Shown: positions 1 to 9,732, counted from the first letter of the stretch. The stretch: 42,071 bases of DNA from Vavraia culicis subsp. floridensis (GCF_000192795.1 NW_007360653.1:1-42071); one strand, 5' to 3'. Notes: generated from the letters alone by a model not told the origin. Numbers and translations are program-made.

Positions 1-642
1 AATTTAAAAACCGCCTCAAAGTATTTTTATGGTCATTTTTTGCTTTTTCCCCTTCTTTCATTGTCTACCTTCACTCTTTATGTTTCGTTGAGTCATCAAA
101 CCATTCTTTAGATTGCCGCTCGGTATCGATACGTAAAATAATTCAAACCTTCAATCAACAACATTGGAATTGTTCAATGTAAAAAAATTATAAAAGCTGA
201 TATTAAGACAGGTAAGAAGACTGGAGTGAATCAACAGCATCAAGTATATTTGTTATAATTGTTTCTTTTTCGTACTAACATTGTGTAAAATGTTTATTTT
301 TAACAACAATAGAAGCCATGAACTAAAACCATCGCGCTACCTAATCGAATTGAACAGCCTGACTTTGCGTTCGCTGTGATTAATCACCATCACTAAGAAT
401 AGAAAGTCTAAATAGCAGCAAAAAATTGTCTGTAAGACAGCAGTCCTGAGGAATTGAATTGGTGAAAGTTTTTGAACCATCTCTGCTAACGAGATGGCTT
501 ACAGCTCGCACGTACTATCGGACCTGAGAAGCGTATCTAATTGTATTACTTCTATTCAATGCTTTATTTGAACACACTAGTACCCGCCTTGGTCTTTAAT
601 TTTGCCTCCAACCATAAACAAATTTGTACTTATCCCTGTAAA
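1..642. other. Leading intergenic region, no gene seen
   Basis: AT-rich sequence without a convincing ORF. A perfect 7-bp hairpin (CCATCTC / GAGATGG, about 478-498) and a small CTGT-AAG-ACAG hairpin near 430 are visible, but nothing identifies them as an RNA gene. The CCC start motif of the next gene lies at 634-636. Confidence 0.5.
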
Positions 643-1008
643 ATGCCGGTAGTAGCCCGAACAAAAGCAGATCTTAACACACAGCTACTTCAGAACACGA
701 ATCATATCAAAATTGTAAGCCATGGCCGCAGATATTTTTCGCATTATTCGGTGATGTTCAATGAATTAGAATATTACCTGTCAAAATTAGCAAAGCTTGT
801 TCTCTACGAAGAATCTGACCTGGATGGTTTACAGTTCTATTTCAACAATAGTTTGGTAAAGGTTGATTGCGGGACGGGTAATACCGAGATTGTAGAATAT
901 GAGCTAAACAAGGAACAATTCATCGAAACGGTCAAAGTTGTGTACATGGCAGCTGCTAATGGCAAAAAGATTGTTTTTATCAATGAGCTGAAGGATATCA
1001 ACCCTTAG
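643..1008 (+). CDS. Hypothetical protein, 121 aa
   Basis: I do not recognise this protein. The frame stays open further upstream, but the ATG at 643 is chosen because a CCC triplet (634-636) sits 6 nt before it, as at most other starts in the window. The product is soluble, with no signal peptide or membrane segment. Mixed polar and hydrophobic spacing suggests an alpha/beta fold, and the C-terminal third (KKIVFINELKDI) reads like a strand followed by a turn. It lies in tandem upstream of the Med27-like gene with a 559-nt gap. It is probably a lineage-specific or very divergent protein; existence as a gene is likely, function unknown. Confidence 0.65.
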   Translation: MPVVARTKADLNTQLLQNTNHIKIVSHGRRYFSHYSVMFNELEYYLSKLAKLVLYEESDLDGLQFYFNNSLVKVDCGTGNTEIVEYELNKEQFIETVKVVYMAAANGKKIVFINELKDINP

Positions 1009-1567
1009 GGACGTTCTTTCACTGTTGTAACTTACCATCCCGTATTCATATGGATGGTGAGAATCGTATATTTTGCGAGCAATGAGCAAATTTACGTTTT
1101 TTTATAGCGCAGTTACTTAAGAAGAATGGCTGAGGAAGAAGTGATTATCATTAAAATTTATATGTGTTACTTAAAGAAGATGTTTTATTTTACAGTATTG
1201 GTATGAAGAAGTAGTAATTGGCACGTGTGTGCAGTCATTGCCAAGGCACGGTACACAGTTACAGGAGATGCTCATCTAATATGAGGCCTGAGAACATAAA
1301 TTTTTAACATGGTAGGTTTGTGCCTATGATTCACCTTAGAAGTGTTCTTGTACATTCTCACACGCCAACGTGAAATATTTATTTTCATGAATGGTGTAAG
1401 GTGTAAATGGAGTAGCAGGTAAATTTGGTACTTTCCAAGTGGTGGAGAGGTGCTTTATTTGTTGTTGACATGAAGAAGCATTTTTTAGCGACTTAGCATT
1501 CATATTGCTGCTTTCACCGTGTCATTTCTACAAATATTTGCTGCTTTTGTTTCGCCCTTTGGTTTCC
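1009..1567. other. Intergenic region
   Basis: AT-rich spacer of about 560 bp without a supported gene. It ends in the CCC element (1555-1557) of the next gene. Confidence 0.5.
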
Positions 1568-2119
1568 ATGATGTCGATTAAAAACAAACTGAAATCAACC
1601 TGTGAACATTTTTTGGCGGACATACACTCATTTCGCATGCCCATAAAGAACGAAACAACGCTTACCAAAATACTCTTGGCCACGCATATCACCTTTACCA
1701 AGCTAATGAACCAAATTGACATTTACAACCGGCATATACACGTCAAGACCATCAAATTACAGAAAAAACAGGAAGATGAGCAGTTTGTATTGTATGAGTA
1801 CAACAATCGCGATGTTACATTCACGGTTCTTGTGCACAATGAGCACGGAATCGTGCAGATTGAGACTGGACTGATTGAGCTGAATTATAAGGCCATGAAC
1901 TACGTCAACAAACTAGAAATAAAGGATCAGCTGGAACAGATAGAACTTTTTCTGTCTTTGTACGCTGATTTTAAATGGCGCTGCTGTGATTTTTGTCTTG
2001 AATACACTATCTTTCCCGATTTCAGCTTTCCCATTGGTAGGGCGCTTGAGAAAGATTTTGTGGCTGCTTTCCATCTAGAATGCAATGAAAAGAATGATGA
2101 AAAACACAAAGTGATCTAA
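1568..2119 (+). CDS. Mediator subunit Med27-like protein
   Basis: 183 aa. The start at 1568 is supported by a CCC motif 10 nt upstream (1555-1557); 21 further in-frame codons upstream are probably untranslated. The N-terminal 60 residues look helical and the middle contains beta-prone stretches. The C-terminal 50 residues carry CCDFC (139-143), a proline-containing link and AFHLEC (168-172). Family knowledge: the Med27 C-terminal domain has a helix with a Tyr/Phe-rich segment, then C-x2-C and a terminal H-x3-C zinc-site pattern, usually in an A-F-H context. If correct, the protein sits in the Mediator tail/upper-middle region and helps transmit activator signals to RNA polymerase II. Similarity is confined to the C-terminus, so the assignment is tentative. 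The next gene, the Hub1 remnant, is convergent. Confidence 0.45.
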   Translation: MMSIKNKLKSTCEHFLADIHSFRMPIKNETTLTKILLATHITFTKLMNQIDIYNRHIHVKTIKLQKKQEDEQFVLYEYNNRDVTFTVLVHNEHGIVQIETGLIELNYKAMNYVNKLEIKDQLEQIELFLSLYADFKWRCCDFCLEYTIFPDFSFPIGRALEKDFVAAFHLECNEKNDEKHKVI

Positions 2120-2457
2120 TGACAGTGAAAATATCTTTCCGTGCTCGTTGGAACGGTTTGATCCTCAGCCAGGGATAAGTAGCCTGGGCGTATTGCCATG
2201 TGGCAAATAAAATACAATGAGGTAAAAATTGCGGTTTGTAAAATTAACAGTTGTTGCATTTTTTAACCAAATCGCACGCGGCTTCAAAAAAGTAATAGCG
2301 CACCGATCAGATGATCCTTCTAGCATTTTACGCTTTGGTACACGTTTACACAATCAATTATCAGAGAAACGAGCTTATTTATTAATCTTGTGCATATCAT
2401 CTTACAACAGCCAGACACGTTCATTGGATCGGTCTTTCTCTCCACCATGCAGCGTTA
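2120..2457. other. Intergenic region
   Basis: About 340 bp between the convergent Med27-like gene and the Hub1 remnant. It has short self-complementary stretches (CCAGG...CCTGG near 2171-2188; TTGCCA-TG-TGGCAA near 2193-2207), possibly 3' end signals. No ORF is supported. Confidence 0.45.
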
Positions 2458-2685
2458 TTAAGAATTGTAGCAAATTTGTATCGCTTGTCCATCCAGTACC
2501 TGATACATATTCAATTTAATGTTGTCTCGCATTATAAAATTGTCTTTTTTCAACCCGATTTTGTGTTAATTCACGTTTATCATTTCTTCCAACCTCTTTT
2601 TTAGGTCCTTCACCGTTACCTCGTCATCGATTTTCACGAATACTGTTTTCCCTAGACCATCAGTACACTTCACCGAGATTATCAT
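2458..2685 (-). pseudogene. HUB1: Hub1/UBL5 ubiquitin-like modifier with an in-frame TAA
   Basis: An ATG at 2685 with CCC one base upstream opens a frame of 39 codons (starting MIISVKCTDGLGKTVFVKI). A TAA follows at 2568-2566, and the same frame continues for 35 more codons (HKIGLKKDNF...YNS) to a TAA at 2460-2458. The two halves together align gap-free or nearly so along the whole of Hub1/UBL5 (family: MIEVVCNDRLGKKVRVK..., DLKK, NKIVLKK), and total length (75 codons) matches the usual 73 aa. The stop falls exactly where the family has its conserved Trp before NKIVLKK. Hub1 binds Snu66 in the spliceosome and modulates 5' splice-site use. The conserved second half argues for recent inactivation, readthrough or a sequence error rather than old decay. 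No intron of plausible size would remove the stop. Confidence 0.8.
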
Positions 2686-3259
2686 TGGGATTGAAAGGAA
2701 AACTTGAAAATAAAGGGTGTATAAACTTGTATAGGAGAATAATTCGGATATTGTTGAGATGAAGGGATTGTTTGTAACGAAACGAATATTCGAAACTTGG
2801 TTTCTTTGTTAAGCATACTTGTAGAGACATAATTTTACTAATACATTCATTCAGAATATCACGTTTAAATGCGCTTTTACAGACACAGATCAAATAGCGT
2901 GGCACACCAGTTAAATTTATACAATGCTTTATTCGACTGCCCTATCATAAAACGGGAAGCGTGTCTTTTTGGTTCGGCGTATATCCTAGACTTTAACGAT
3001 TTTTCTACAAAATTACGTTTATTTCAACATCAGACACAGCATAGTTTGACTAACCACACATTTTGCATTCGATCACTCCACCGACATTTAATTCGTAAAT
3101 TTGTCTGCGTTGATTATCCCAATGTGCCATAGCTGGTGCGAATACTTAGTGTTAATACGATTTGATCGTGGTAGAAAGACTAAAAATAACATATGAACTG
3201 TTTTAATAGCGAAATACAGCGTACTGAAACACGAGTGTCTTCTATAAACAATCACTGTT

Positions 3260-3793
3260 CTATTTCATCTCGTATGCCAGCCAGGCAAAGCCAGCATATA
3301 CTGTACTCTCCTCCTTATATGTACTCCTGCAAATTTTGTGTTTCCTCTTTTGAAACACCTCTCCAATCTTCTCCCACCACAATTCCAAGTTTGGTTTCTT
3401 ATCAAATTTGTGCAAAAAAACTAAAAACGGCAGCTGTTTTAGCTCCTCATCGCTCACCAGCTCATTCAGTATACCGATATTCTCATCTATCCTCCCGATA
3501 TCTGCCGCATCAATAACGAATATAACACCGTTGCAACCTGTAAAATAACATTTCCAGTACTTTCTAATGTTGCTATTGCCAGACAGGTCCCACAAAGAGT
3601 ATTTCCTGTTCTTAAATGTTGTTTTCTGCATGTTGAACCCGAGTGTGGGTGGCATGTACGGCTCACGCATCGTCTTTTTCTTGGGATATTTTAGGAGCTG
3701 GCTCAAAATCGTGCTTTTTCCTGAGTTGTCCAAACCTAGTATGATTACTTTCTTTTCGCGATAATAGTATAAACGAGAAAGAAGCGCGCCCAT
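3260..3793 (-). CDS. Arf-like small GTPase, closest in motifs to ARL6
   Basis: 177 aa, the normal Arf length. The N-terminus MGALLS has the Gly2 and Ser6 of an N-myristoylation site. G1 is GLDNSGKST (20-28), switch I is PTLGFN (49-54), G3 is WDLSGN (68-73) and G4 is HKFD (128-131). The DNSGK P-loop, the D-[LM]-S-G switch II and the IFVIDAAD strand resemble ARL6/BBS3 more than ARF1. Two key residues deviate: the catalytic Gln of WDxxGQ is Asn73, and the guanine-specificity Asn of NKxD is His128. The predicted role is membrane recruitment of coats or effectors, with reduced intrinsic GTP hydrolysis. Microsporidia have no cilia, so a BBSome role is unlikely. No CCC motif precedes this start; the next ATG downstream would lose the myristoylation signal and P-loop. 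Confidence 0.9.
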   Translation of the reverse strand: MGALLSRLYYYREKKVIILGLDNSGKSTILSQLLKYPKKKTMREPYMPPTLGFNMQKTTFKNRKYSLWDLSGNSNIRKYWKCYFTGCNGVIFVIDAADIGRIDENIGILNELVSDEELKQLPFLVFLHKFDKKPNLELWWEKIGEVFQKRKHKICRSTYKEESTVYAGFAWLAYEMK

Positions 3794-5078
3794 TTCGCTT
3801 TATTTGTGATTCTTTTTGTTTTGTGCGTACAATTGATTAGAAGCGTGTGATGAAACAATGTTTAAAACATGATTTGTTGAGTTGTAAACATGTTTAGGCG
3901 TGTAATACGTATGGACAGGCCAATCGATGGCAAAACAATCAAAAATGCATTTATTTACCGCTGTGGAACACCTCACATAGCTGCATCAACCAATTGATTC
4001 TCTGAACGAAGTTAAAGGTAAAAGGCACGAACATATGGTAGAAGGAAGAGATGAGAGCCAACCAGATGCACACGAAAAACTCTGAAGCGCTCACAAGATG
4101 ATGGGCAATAAAACCTGGACGGATCGATGAAAGTTGTCCTATGCAAAAACATGTGCTAAAAGAGTTGATTTAGGTGTTTTAGTTATGAAAAGGTAGCTAA
4201 ACAAATTTTCTAAGAAACATGAGTATGCAACATGCATCAACTACTTGGTTGAAATGCTGAACTGAACACAAAATACAATTTGCGTAATTAAAGACTATCT
4301 TTGTAGATTACACTAGAATTAACCTAAAAAATCAATTACTGCTAGAAAATGCGCTTCTTCATGCCAACACTAGGCTAAATATGCCTTCACTGATCGTTTC
4401 ATTTTTAAAAGGATAAATTTGCGCAATTAAAATACGTTTTCATGTGTAATGGCGTAAAATTACGAAGAGTTCATCAAACTTATGCATTCATAGGATCAAG
4501 AATGGTAGCATTTCTGCAAGATCTAAGTAAAGTTACACCTCATGAACACATATATGGTCATAGAACAGAATTATCAGACCAAAATTTGCCTGTAAAATGA
4601 TGCAAGGTCAGAAGAGGAGTAGGTGTATGTGTATGGCAATACATAAACACGTTTCTGTAAAAAACTAGTACAAAATATGACTGGAATAGTATGTAGATGT
4701 ATGGATTAGTGTTACCAAACCGATCCTACAGTTTCAAAAGAATAAAGTGCTATCTTCGCGCTTGTGGTGTTATCACAGTGGTTGATGAATTTTAGTCCTT
4801 TTTACTTAAAAACCTAAACTACTTAAAAACTGATCGATTTACCTCGGTGATCATGTTCGGTACCACATAGACAACTTTTAACGTTTTATGATGGGATTGA
4901 CCTGATTTATGGAAATTCTGTTGTAACGTGTATGCCTGATGGCAGGTTCAAATTCACAACCAAACGTGCTAAATTACTATTTCTCCTTGTCAACGCTGAA
5001 AAACATATCTTCCTCAGCAACAAAATACTAAGCCAAGCTGCAAAGAATAGTTTTGGATTAAGCGCTTTCACTCTTTAA
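3794..5078. other. Gene-poor intergenic region
   Basis: About 1.3 kb of AT-rich DNA. Neither strand has an ORF with coding character or a CCC-ATG arrangement. A sequence near 4943-4953 resembles a tRNA B box, but no tRNA fold surrounds it. Confidence 0.5.
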
Positions 5079-7427
5079 CTACTTTTCTATAGTTCCCTCC
5101 AAAACGCGATAGTATTCCTCGTTCAAATCGTAGACAATTTTATACTTACATCCGTGTTTACCTTCGATCTTGAACACATCCTCTTTCTTGTTTCTACGTT
5201 CATACACCATCGTGCTGTTCAATACTTCAATATCACTCGTTCTGCTATCGCTCTGTAAAAGAAATCGGTTCGGTTGCAGCTTTGTCAACCGTGCCTTGGC
5301 ACTTACTTTCACAAATTTTAGTTTTTTTACCCTAACCATGTAAAACATGCCGTTCCTCTCCACGACAACACCGACCAACGTTCCATCCACATCTTTAATC
5401 TTTATCGTTCTGTCACAGTTTGCATCGCTACTGTTGATATTAACCGCTGTATTGTCAAATATAAGACATAACAACCTGCACTCGCTTTTCACCTTCAAAA
5501 CGATGTGTGAAAGGAAATAATAAATTGGTTTTGATAAAAGTGCACTAGTGCTGAAAAACAGACCATTTGTCTTCTTGTGCACGCCTTCATCATTGATCAC
5601 TTTTAAGTCGATGCATTTCGCTGGTAACAAATAACTCGGCTGCTTTCCTGAAAGGGCCATTATTATATTCAGAGCTTTGGTTATGTTGTCAGTATTTTCA
5701 TGGTTGATCTTCATGCCCTTTATCATACCTGTGACCTTACTCAGACTTTCATCGTAATTTAGCCTTTTTGTACCTGAAGAATTGGTATCGCTGTGCTCTG
5801 ACCGGTATAATTCGCCTGAACCGTGCCTCTGTTTTTCACTCGAACTATTTTGACCGGTTGATCTGCACACAATATTCATCACATGCCTCTTTTTACCTTC
5901 CTCTATTGAAAAGGCATCATCGGACGAATGCTTTTTTGTATCTTCTTGTGTGATCTTGTCATAAAAATGCTTTTCGTCATTGCCAGCACGATCAGCCATT
6001 TCAAAAATACCCAGCTGTTCATTATGCTCAGTCGCAAGCATTTCTCTAACTCTACCGATTATAACCACACACATGCCGAGCAGCCGTTTTAGATGCGTCC
6101 GATCGTTCAATATTTTGTTATCTATGAGCCTATTCGCCATTGATCTATCATTCACTTTCTGTCGAAGTGTTAAAACGTTAACTTTGACCGATAAGGCATT
6201 GGTAAGAATGTCTGATAATGTTTCATCATTTCCAGCAAGTGTCCGTACACGCTCGCTTATTTTATCACGGTTTTTACCGTTACCATCCAATCCTTGCTCC
6301 CGTGTGAAGAGTTGCTCACCACTTTCATTTGAATTCAGCGGTAATTCCAACTTATTGGGCATAGTTTTTATTTTCTTGTGGTGAATATTACCGTATAGCT
6401 TTCTATCTTCGCTTCTAATTTCTTCCATCACTGCCATATCGTTATAATTCTTGTGCTCGGCCTTCTTGTTGTCCTGGCCGTGATATCCATCACTAACTGC
6501 ACCAAAAGCCTCTTCATCGATTTGCTTAGTATTTCCCTCCTTCTTATCAAAGTGGTGCTCATGTTCCTCTCTGTCCGTGTTTCGGTCAACATTTCTACCA
6601 GCACAGGCTCGAACAATCTCGTCACACAGCACCTCCCTGATCGCACATACATCGTAATCATTTCCAAAAATTGCAGTGCGCCATCTTCTCTCATCAACCA
6701 TTTCATGGACATCCTCACATTGGGACAACACAAGAAATCTAACAGCCATTCGCTTTGCTCCCTTTCTCAGGCACAACATACCTGCCTTGTAGAACACTAG
6801 CCGTTGTTTTGCACAGTTCTTTATTTTCAAGGTGTTTACTACCTTGTTAATAACAGTCGGCTTTAAATCGTTGATGATCTCCACCACAAATTCTACAGCC
6901 CTATCCTCATCCATACTTTTTATGAGGCGTATCATTTTGCCTATCTTCATTTTTTTGGTGTCATTAACGTCTTTTGCTTCTACGTTATTCATCTTTTCTC
7001 CATAGCAGTTCATTCTCTTTACCAGGCACATGTAAAACACTTCCGAGTTTGTTTTCGCACTCTGGCACGCACGTTCAATCAAATTCAGCTTGTAAAAAAG
7101 TGCGGAGTATTGAACATGCCGGATCCTCCTTAGCTTTGTCATAGCATCAGCAATTGTATCGTTTATATACGATGAGATGCTTGCTAAGAGCGACCTGTAA
7201 CTTATCATCTTCGCTTTAGGTAAGGCAGATTCACGATTGGTGTGAATATTTGCGCTGTTCCTATTTTCAACGGCATCACCGCTTATCTCACATATTTTTT
7301 CCGCTTTCTTCCTGCAATACAAAATCCCTCCCTCCACACAATAAACATACAAATCGATTCTCGTGAAATAACTTTCCTTTAGCATGCGCTCTTCGCAGTC
7401 GAATACCTCAACATTAAGTATGTCCAT
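5079..7427 (-). CDS. Hypothetical large protein, 782 aa
   Basis: I do not recognise a family. The frame is open from an ATG at 7547 (822 aa), but the ATG at 7427 (MDILNVEVFD) has a CCC motif 7 nt upstream (7435-7437), so 782 aa is preferred. Residues roughly 90-280 are helix-rich with repeated hydrophobic spacing (for example RLVFYKAGMLCLRKGAKRMA), suggesting an alpha-solenoid or TPR-like segment. About 290-400 and 490-590 are charged, low-complexity and probably disordered. The last 180 residues are rich in beta-prone stretches (GVVVERNGMFYMVRVKKLKF). There is no signal peptide or membrane helix. Trafficking (TRAPP/tethering) subunits can have such a solenoid-plus-beta layout, but I see no diagnostic motif. 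It is the largest gene here and certainly coding. Confidence 0.9.
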   Translation of the reverse strand: MDILNVEVFDCEERMLKESYFTRIDLYVYCVEGGILYCRKKAEKICEISGDAVENRNSANIHTNRESALPKAKMISYRSLLASISSYINDTIADAMTKLRRIRHVQYSALFYKLNLIERACQSAKTNSEVFYMCLVKRMNCYGEKMNNVEAKDVNDTKKMKIGKMIRLIKSMDEDRAVEFVVEIINDLKPTVINKVVNTLKIKNCAKQRLVFYKAGMLCLRKGAKRMAVRFLVLSQCEDVHEMVDERRWRTAIFGNDYDVCAIREVLCDEIVRACAGRNVDRNTDREEHEHHFDKKEGNTKQIDEEAFGAVSDGYHGQDNKKAEHKNYNDMAVMEEIRSEDRKLYGNIHHKKIKTMPNKLELPLNSNESGEQLFTREQGLDGNGKNRDKISERVRTLAGNDETLSDILTNALSVKVNVLTLRQKVNDRSMANRLIDNKILNDRTHLKRLLGMCVVIIGRVREMLATEHNEQLGIFEMADRAGNDEKHFYDKITQEDTKKHSSDDAFSIEEGKKRHVMNIVCRSTGQNSSSEKQRHGSGELYRSEHSDTNSSGTKRLNYDESLSKVTGMIKGMKINHENTDNITKALNIIMALSGKQPSYLLPAKCIDLKVINDEGVHKKTNGLFFSTSALLSKPIYYFLSHIVLKVKSECRLLCLIFDNTAVNINSSDANCDRTIKIKDVDGTLVGVVVERNGMFYMVRVKKLKFVKVSAKARLTKLQPNRFLLQSDSRTSDIEVLNSTMVYERRNKKEDVFKIEGKHGCKYKIVYDLNEEYYRVLEGTIEK

Positions 7428-7862
7428 CTTGGTAGGGCCAAGAAGCCTGAGAGTTGCTGTTTTTAGACCAAGACTTCCGTAGGGTATGCGTATTAATTGG
7501 TAAGGATGAGCAAAATTGGTAAGTACTTTTAGAGAATTGCGTAGCATTGGTATTGCGCTGTCTGTTTATTTATCAAACGCAAGTTTTAACCTCGTAATGT
7601 TTCACATTAAGATAAACAAATACGATTGTCCATGAAAAAGTTGAGGTTTATATACGTGCTGATTGATGAGCAATATGGTGCAAAGTTCATTGCTCTATGA
7701 CGAAGAGAAACACACGTAGCAAGGTTGAATACGTAATACTAAAAAATACGTACTAACATACCGAATCCATTAAAATACGTTTATTGATCACAACAACCCG
7801 CTAACAGCAGTATTTGCAACCAATTAAGAACATGATTGACTGCAAACACTATTAAATATTCG
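7428..7862. other. Intergenic region between two minus-strand genes
   Basis: About 435 bp, of which 7428-7547 is the open but probably non-coding leader of the 782-aa gene, containing its CCC motif at 7435-7437. The rest is AT-rich and empty. Confidence 0.5.
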
Positions 7863-9170
7863 TTAAATCTTCATTCTCTTGGCTGTATCTTCCTCTTCGT
7901 CCTCTTCATCAATACTAAATACGGTAATTAAGGGCGGCTCTGACAGCTCAAAAACAATCCTCGCCTTGTCCAATATAAAGCCTTTGAGTTTTATCTGATT
8001 CTCTTCGGGGATGTCCTTCCCCCCTGTAAAGTCAGGATTCATAAGAAATATTGAAATATCCTCATCTTGGGCCAAATTCGGTTCGTCAGACTGAGAAGCA
8101 CTTATCTCTTTAGCAGCCATGTTTTTATCATTTTTGCCCACATTCTCCTCTTCCTTTACATTTTCTGTAAGCGCTTTCACCTGCGGACATTCGTTTCGTT
8201 CTTCCAATCCATCTTTGCCGTCATTACCGAACTCGCCCACTTCCAATGTTTCCTTTATTTCCTGTTTTTGCCCTTTAATCGATTCATTGCCATTCTTTTT
8301 CTCTTCACCCTCCTCAAACTCACATATTGTCCCTTCATCTACTTGTTTACCACCATTATCCGTCACAAGAGCCTTCATACTTATTTCATCATGAGCTATC
8401 ACCTTGCTCTCATTGCCATCAGCACCATCCTCCTCTCCGCTATCCTCTTCATCCACGGTCTCGATACCCTCATCATCCTCTATTTTCTCATCATCTTCAA
8501 TGCCCTCGTCATCTTCCTCTATTTCCTCATCTTCCTCTATTTCCTCATCATCCTCAATGCCCTCATCATCCTCAATGCCCTCATCATCCTCAATGCCCTC
8601 ATCATCCTCAATGCCCTCATCATCCTCAATGCCCTCATCATCCTCAATGCCCTCGTCAATACTTTCCATCTCACTGCTCTCGTACTTAATCTCATCACTA
8701 TTAATTTCTCTATCTTCTTCATCCTCATATTTCCCAAATTGTTCATTATCTTCACAGGAGGAAACCAAACTTACATCAATATCATCCCTCACGTCCAAAC
8801 ACTCAAGTATTCTGTTTGGTAATCCCGGATAGCTCACATTGACGAAGAAGCCTGCTCTCACAAACTGTCTGCCCCTGAACTTCCCTATGATCACGATGCT
8901 TGTCACGCCAAACATCATTTCTACAGGCACTTTCATGATATCTACGGGTTCAGCACAGAGCGTAAAGCCAAAGCGCCCTTTAGAGAGCGGTCCGACAACG
9001 TCCTCGCTAAGCTTCTGGTCATGTGCATCCTTTTCCGGGTCACCGCAGTATATAATCGTAAACTCCACATCTTGGTTATCCAGATCAGTGTCTATGGTTA
9101 TTTGGAACGGTATTTCATCTCTTATGGAGAACTGCTGTTTTAGTGGTTTGATGGATTTTATTGAGATCAT
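7863..9170 (-). CDS. ASF1: Histone chaperone ASF1 with a large acidic insertion
   Basis: 435 aa against about 155 aa for the conserved ASF1 core. Residues 1-117 match the ASF1 immunoglobulin-like core: IPFQITI, HDQKLSEDVVGPLSKGRFGF (compare HDQ-LD-ILVGPVP-G-NKFVF), then VTSIVIIG and GRQFVRAGFFVNVSY. ASF1 binds H3-H4 and hands it to CAF-1 and HIR during nucleosome assembly. The residues expected next, P-D-F...RNIL...PRVTRF-I, appear only at the C-terminus: NPDF (about 378) and SEPPLITVFSID (about 413-424). Roughly 260 residues, dominated by Asp/Glu and IEDDEG tandem repeats (about 170-245), intervene. In fungi the acidic tract follows the core instead of splitting it. The protein ends in KRMKI, possibly a basic nuclear signal. 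A CCC motif lies 21 nt upstream. Confidence 0.88.
   Translation of the reverse strand: MISIKSIKPLKQQFSIRDEIPFQITIDTDLDNQDVEFTIIYCGDPEKDAHDQKLSEDVVGPLSKGRFGFTLCAEPVDIMKVPVEMMFGVTSIVIIGKFRGRQFVRAGFFVNVSYPGLPNRILECLDVRDDIDVSLVSSCEDNEQFGKYEDEEDREINSDEIKYESSEMESIDEGIEDDEGIEDDEGIEDDEGIEDDEGIEDDEGIEDDEEIEEDEEIEEDDEGIEDDEKIEDDEGIETVDEEDSGEEDGADGNESKVIAHDEISMKALVTDNGGKQVDEGTICEFEEGEEKKNGNESIKGQKQEIKETLEVGEFGNDGKDGLEERNECPQVKALTENVKEEENVGKNDKNMAAKEISASQSDEPNLAQDEDISIFLMNPDFTGGKDIPEENQIKLKGFILDKARIVFELSEPPLITVFSIDEEDEEEDTAKRMKI
8458..8655. repeat. 18-bp tandem repeat inside ASF1
   Basis: Six perfect copies of an 18-bp unit (TCATCATCCTCAATGCCC on the + strand) run from 8545 to 8652. Degenerate copies with 1-3 changes extend back to about 8458. 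In the ASF1 frame each unit encodes six residues (GIEDDE). The perfect copies suggest recent expansion by slippage, and the copy number is likely variable between strains. Confidence 0.95.
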
Positions 9171-9732
9171 TGCTTTGTAGAAGTTTGGCGTGGGATAAAA
9201 AATTTATTTTTGAGGAGGAAATTGTAGCGCAATTAAGGGCGTAGTGAATAAAAGTGCGATGGTGGACGGCTCTTCTGGTACAGAGTGTTTTATCGTAGAT
9301 CGTAGTTTGATTATTTATGCAGGTAAATCACAGTTTAAACATCCTGTTACAGGAAAGCAGGTTCTTTCAAATGGTGTTTCTTTATCCGCTTCTGTTTACC
9401 TACTGCCTGCTACACTTCCTGCCAACTGATCGTTTGGTTTACGGTACGATTTCTTTTATCTTTTCCTACGTTCTGCTCACTCATTCACACATCATCGCTC
9501 CAAGCTGCTTTCAAGGTGTATCACAAGATTGAATGGTGCAAAAAATGCTTTCAAGTACACACCGTTGTACCGAAGGTTGTGGTGCTGAACTAAAGTTTAC
9601 TTTGCGGTTGGTATGCAAGTAAAGGCGTCGCAAATATTCCAACTTGCTAATGCTTGCTTGTGAACGTGTCTCAGACACACCTTGATCATAACCTGCACAC
9701 ATCCGAGCTAGCAACGCATTATCTCCTGCTTG
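9171..9732. other. Intergenic region
   Basis: About 560 bp. Short ORFs exist on both strands (9244-9429 plus, 9511-9714 minus), but none has a CCC start signal or recognisable content. A GTGTCTGAGACAC-like palindrome lies near 9667-9679. Confidence 0.45.

Noticed and set aside
4943..4960. B-box-like GGTTCAAATTC
   Set aside because: No A box or cloverleaf upstream; isolated match.
5980..6800. ORFs opposite the 782-aa gene
   Set aside because: Antisense shadows without start motif or independent coding character.
7428..7547. N-terminal extension of the 782-aa protein
   Set aside because: The CCC start motif lies inside it, next to the downstream ATG, so it is probably not translated; not excluded.
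8067..8832. Long plus-strand ORFs opposite ASF1
   Set aside because: Shadows created by the acidic tandem repeats on the other strand.
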